Source of the DNA: JAAYFT01 sp036562765
GTDB lineage: Bacteria; Bacillota; Clostridia; Tissierellales; Tissierellaceae
Assembly (NCBI GenBank): GCA_036562765.1
Contig: DATCJO010000025.1
Location: 1 to 64,000 of the forward strand
Length of the DNA stretch: 64,000 nucleotides
Direction: 5' to 3'
Each line of letters starts with the position of its first letter. The first letter of the stretch is position 1. The notes beneath the pieces are model-generated. The model was not told where the DNA came from. It searched no databases and saw only the letters and a list, made by a program, of their open reading frames with translations. A program made the position numbers and the translations under genes. This document shows, piece after piece, positions 62,460-64,000 of the stretch.

Positions 62460-63578
62460 ATGAAGAAGGATTTGACGTTTGCTGTATTAGGTGCTGGTAA
62501 TGGCGGTATGGCAATGGCTGGTTATTTGTCGATGATTGGTTATAAGGTTAATTTATATAATAGAACTTTTGAACATATACTACCGCTTATTAAAAATCCC
62601 ACGATTACCCTAACGGGAGAAGTGGAAGGAGTAGGGATTTTAAATAAAGTGACCAATGCAATTCAGGATGCCATAGAAGGTGCAGATGTGATAATGGTTA
62701 CGGTTCCAGCAATGGGACATTATCCTTTGGCAGTTGCTATGGCACCATATTTAACTGATGGTCAGGTAATAGTACTTAATCCAGGGCGTACTGGAGGAGC
62801 ACTGGAGGTCTATGAAACCATAAGGAGACACAGCCCAGATAAGGATATAATAGTTGCAGAAGCACAGACTTTCATATACGCTTGTAGAACAACTTCAAGC
62901 AACAGTGCTCATATCTTTCAGGTCAAAAATGAAGTTAAATTAGCTTCTATCCCATCTGAAAAGACCGATTATGTTATAAATCTTTTGAAATCTGCGTATC
63001 CACAATTTATTCCTGCGAGAGATGTTTTGGAAACAAGTATAAATAATTATGGAGCGATTTTCCATCCTGCCCCCACCTTATTAAATAGTGGTCATATCGA
63101 AAGAGGCTGTCCTTTCGAGTACTATATTGAGGGTATCACCCCATCTATTGGTAGTTTCCTAGAAAAAATGGATAATGAAAGAATGGAAATTGGTAGAGTT
63201 CTTCAAGTAGAAGTATTATCTGCCAAAGATTGGCTAAATGAGACTTATGGTGCCAATGGCAGAAACTTATATGAAACTGTGCAAAATTGCAAGGCATACA
63301 AAGGGTTACAAGCACCAAAGGGATTACACATTAGGTATATCTATGAAGATGTTCCATACAGCCTAATACCATTGGCATCAATAGCAAAAGAATTAGGTAT
63401 AAAAACTCCAGCTATTAATTCCATCATAAATTTGGCATCACTTATGACAGGAAAAGATTTCTATGAAGATGGAAGAACTATTGAAAGATTAGGTCTTAAA
63501 GGATTATCTGTTTATGAAATGCACAGGTTTGCTCAAACTGGTAAAGTTGAAAAGAAAGATGAGGAGGTGGTTGCTTAA
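62460..63578 (+). CDS. NAD/NADP octopine/nopaline dehydrogenase-family protein
   Basis: A 372-aa oxidoreductase. The N-terminal Rossmann fold has AVLGAGNGGMAMAGYLSMIG (about 8-27). The C-terminal octopine-dehydrogenase domain has NNYGAIFHPAPTLLNSG (about 196-212) with the family's catalytic His. Such enzymes make or break opines (amino acid plus 2-oxoacid conjugates), but clostridial members are not assigned. It is under a c-di-AMP riboswitch and overlaps the next gene by one base, so both act together. Confidence 0.85.
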   Translation: MKKDLTFAVLGAGNGGMAMAGYLSMIGYKVNLYNRTFEHILPLIKNPTITLTGEVEGVGILNKVTNAIQDAIEGADVIMVTVPAMGHYPLAVAMAPYLTDGQVIVLNPGRTGGALEVYETIRRHSPDKDIIVAEAQTFIYACRTTSSNSAHIFQVKNEVKLASIPSEKTDYVINLLKSAYPQFIPARDVLETSINNYGAIFHPAPTLLNSGHIERGCPFEYYIEGITPSIGSFLEKMDNERMEIGRVLQVEVLSAKDWLNETYGANGRNLYETVQNCKAYKGLQAPKGLHIRYIYEDVPYSLIPLASIAKELGIKTPAINSIINLASLMTGKDFYEDGRTIERLGLKGLSVYEMHRFAQTGKVEKKDEEVVA

Positions 63579-64000
63579 TGAAGAAGATAATTGCAGGGAC
63601 TTTGGGAAATTGCGTCCATGTTGCGGGTATAATGAATTTTCTAAATTTGGCACAAAATGAAAACTATGAAACAGAATTCATTGGCATTGGGAAAACTGTA
63701 GATGAATTAATTGAAATCATAAAGGAAAAAAATCCTGATATTGTTGCATTATCCTATAGGCTTACTCCAGAGCCATTGAATAAGATTCTAGAAGAATTAA
63801 AAGAAAAGATTGAAAAGAATAACTTACAGCACCTAACTTATCTATTTGGGGGCACTGAACCAACTGCATCAGTTGCCAAAAAATGGGGTATCTTTTCTAA
63901 GATTTTTGATGGAAGCGAAGACATAGATGAAGTAATTGCTTACTTAAAAGGAAAAGATTATTCTGTTGAAGAATCATATCCTAGAGATTTGATTTCAAGA
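63578..64000 (+). CDS. B12-binding-domain-type protein (truncated by window edge)
   Basis: The first 141 residues of a gene that runs off the right end. They resemble a cobalamin-binding Rossmann-like domain: TLGNCVHVAGIMNFLNLA (about 7-24) followed by FIGIGKTVDELIEIIKEKNPDIVALSYR, and FGGTEPTAS (about 90). The usual DxHxxG loop reads CVHVAG, so the first Asp is replaced while the His that would bind cobalt is kept. It is co-transcribed with the opine-dehydrogenase-like gene. What follows is unknown. Confidence 0.65.
   Translation, partial: MKKIIAGTLGNCVHVAGIMNFLNLAQNENYETEFIGIGKTVDELIEIIKEKNPDIVALSYRLTPEPLNKILEELKEKIEKNNLQHLTYLFGGTEPTASVAKKWGIFSKIFDGSEDIDEVIAYLKGKDYSVEESYPRDLISR

Overview
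The window looks like chromosomal DNA of a low-GC, spore-forming, strictly anaerobic Firmicute of the Clostridia/Tissierellia kind that ferments amino acids. Pointers are two [FeFe]-hydrogenase loci, a complete glycine cleavage operon, a 2-oxoacid:ferredoxin oxidoreductase with phosphotransbutyrylase and butyrate kinase, 4-hydroxybutyryl-CoA dehydratase, spore genes (SASP, cotJABC, cwlD) and rubrerythrin. No rRNA or tRNA gene was seen.

Layout. 0.2-4.4 kb: a trimeric NADH/ferredoxin-type [FeFe] hydrogenase operon. 4.4-15.7 kb: a complete de novo purine operon (purC-L-E-F-M-N-H-D) with a guanine+PRPP tandem riboswitch before purC and a second, nearly identical copy between purC and purL. 15.7-22 kb: an accessory stretch with an intact ISLre2-type insertion sequence, a GntR regulator, an orphan 4-hydroxybutyryl-CoA dehydratase, a small kinase, a lipoprotein and a broken LytTR regulator. 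22-29 kb: cwlD, a cluster of DnaA boxes, then gcvT-gcvH-gcvPA-gcvPB-lpdA. 29-38 kb: PAP2 phosphatase, a permease, a second hydrogenase locus (NuoF-tail/GltD fusion plus HydA) and an NMT1-type ABC importer. 37-45 kb, mostly minus strand: ferritin-like/VIT1 fusion, a BmrCD-like heterodimeric ABC exporter behind a leader-peptide attenuator, a selenium/sulfur cluster (DUF3343, TusA-like, YedE) and a Crp/Fnr regulator. 45-48.6 kb: L,D-transpeptidase, SASP, cotJABC and an HXXEE protein. 48.6-49.9 kb: gene-poor DNA with a cotJC relic and an orphan CRISPR array. 50-56 kb: amidase, rubrerythrin, membrane proteins, CapA-like protein and cdaA-cdaR. 56-61.6 kb: ptb-buk-ATPase-vorDBAC. 61.6-64 kb: a c-di-AMP riboswitch before an opine-dehydrogenase-like gene and a B12-binding-type gene that runs off the window.

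The most striking observation is in the purine operon. The two glutamine-dependent amidotransferases, PurF and the large PurL, both lack their glutaminase nucleophile cysteine. PurF has Ser at residue 2 and a degraded oxyanion loop. PurL has Gly1087 where Cys is expected and Thr1154 where the triad His is expected. Their synthase and phosphoribosyltransferase domains look intact. The inference is that this cell makes purines from free ammonia, which fits an ammonia-producing amino-acid fermenter. No purK lies in the operon, so CO2 may also be used directly.

Other links: hydrogenases dispose of reductant from 2-oxoacid oxidation and from the glycine cleavage system; Ptb/Buk convert the VOR acyl-CoA products to acids with ATP gain; cdaA makes the c-di-AMP that the riboswitch near the right end should sense. 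All functional statements rest on recognised motifs and family knowledge; no database search was run.
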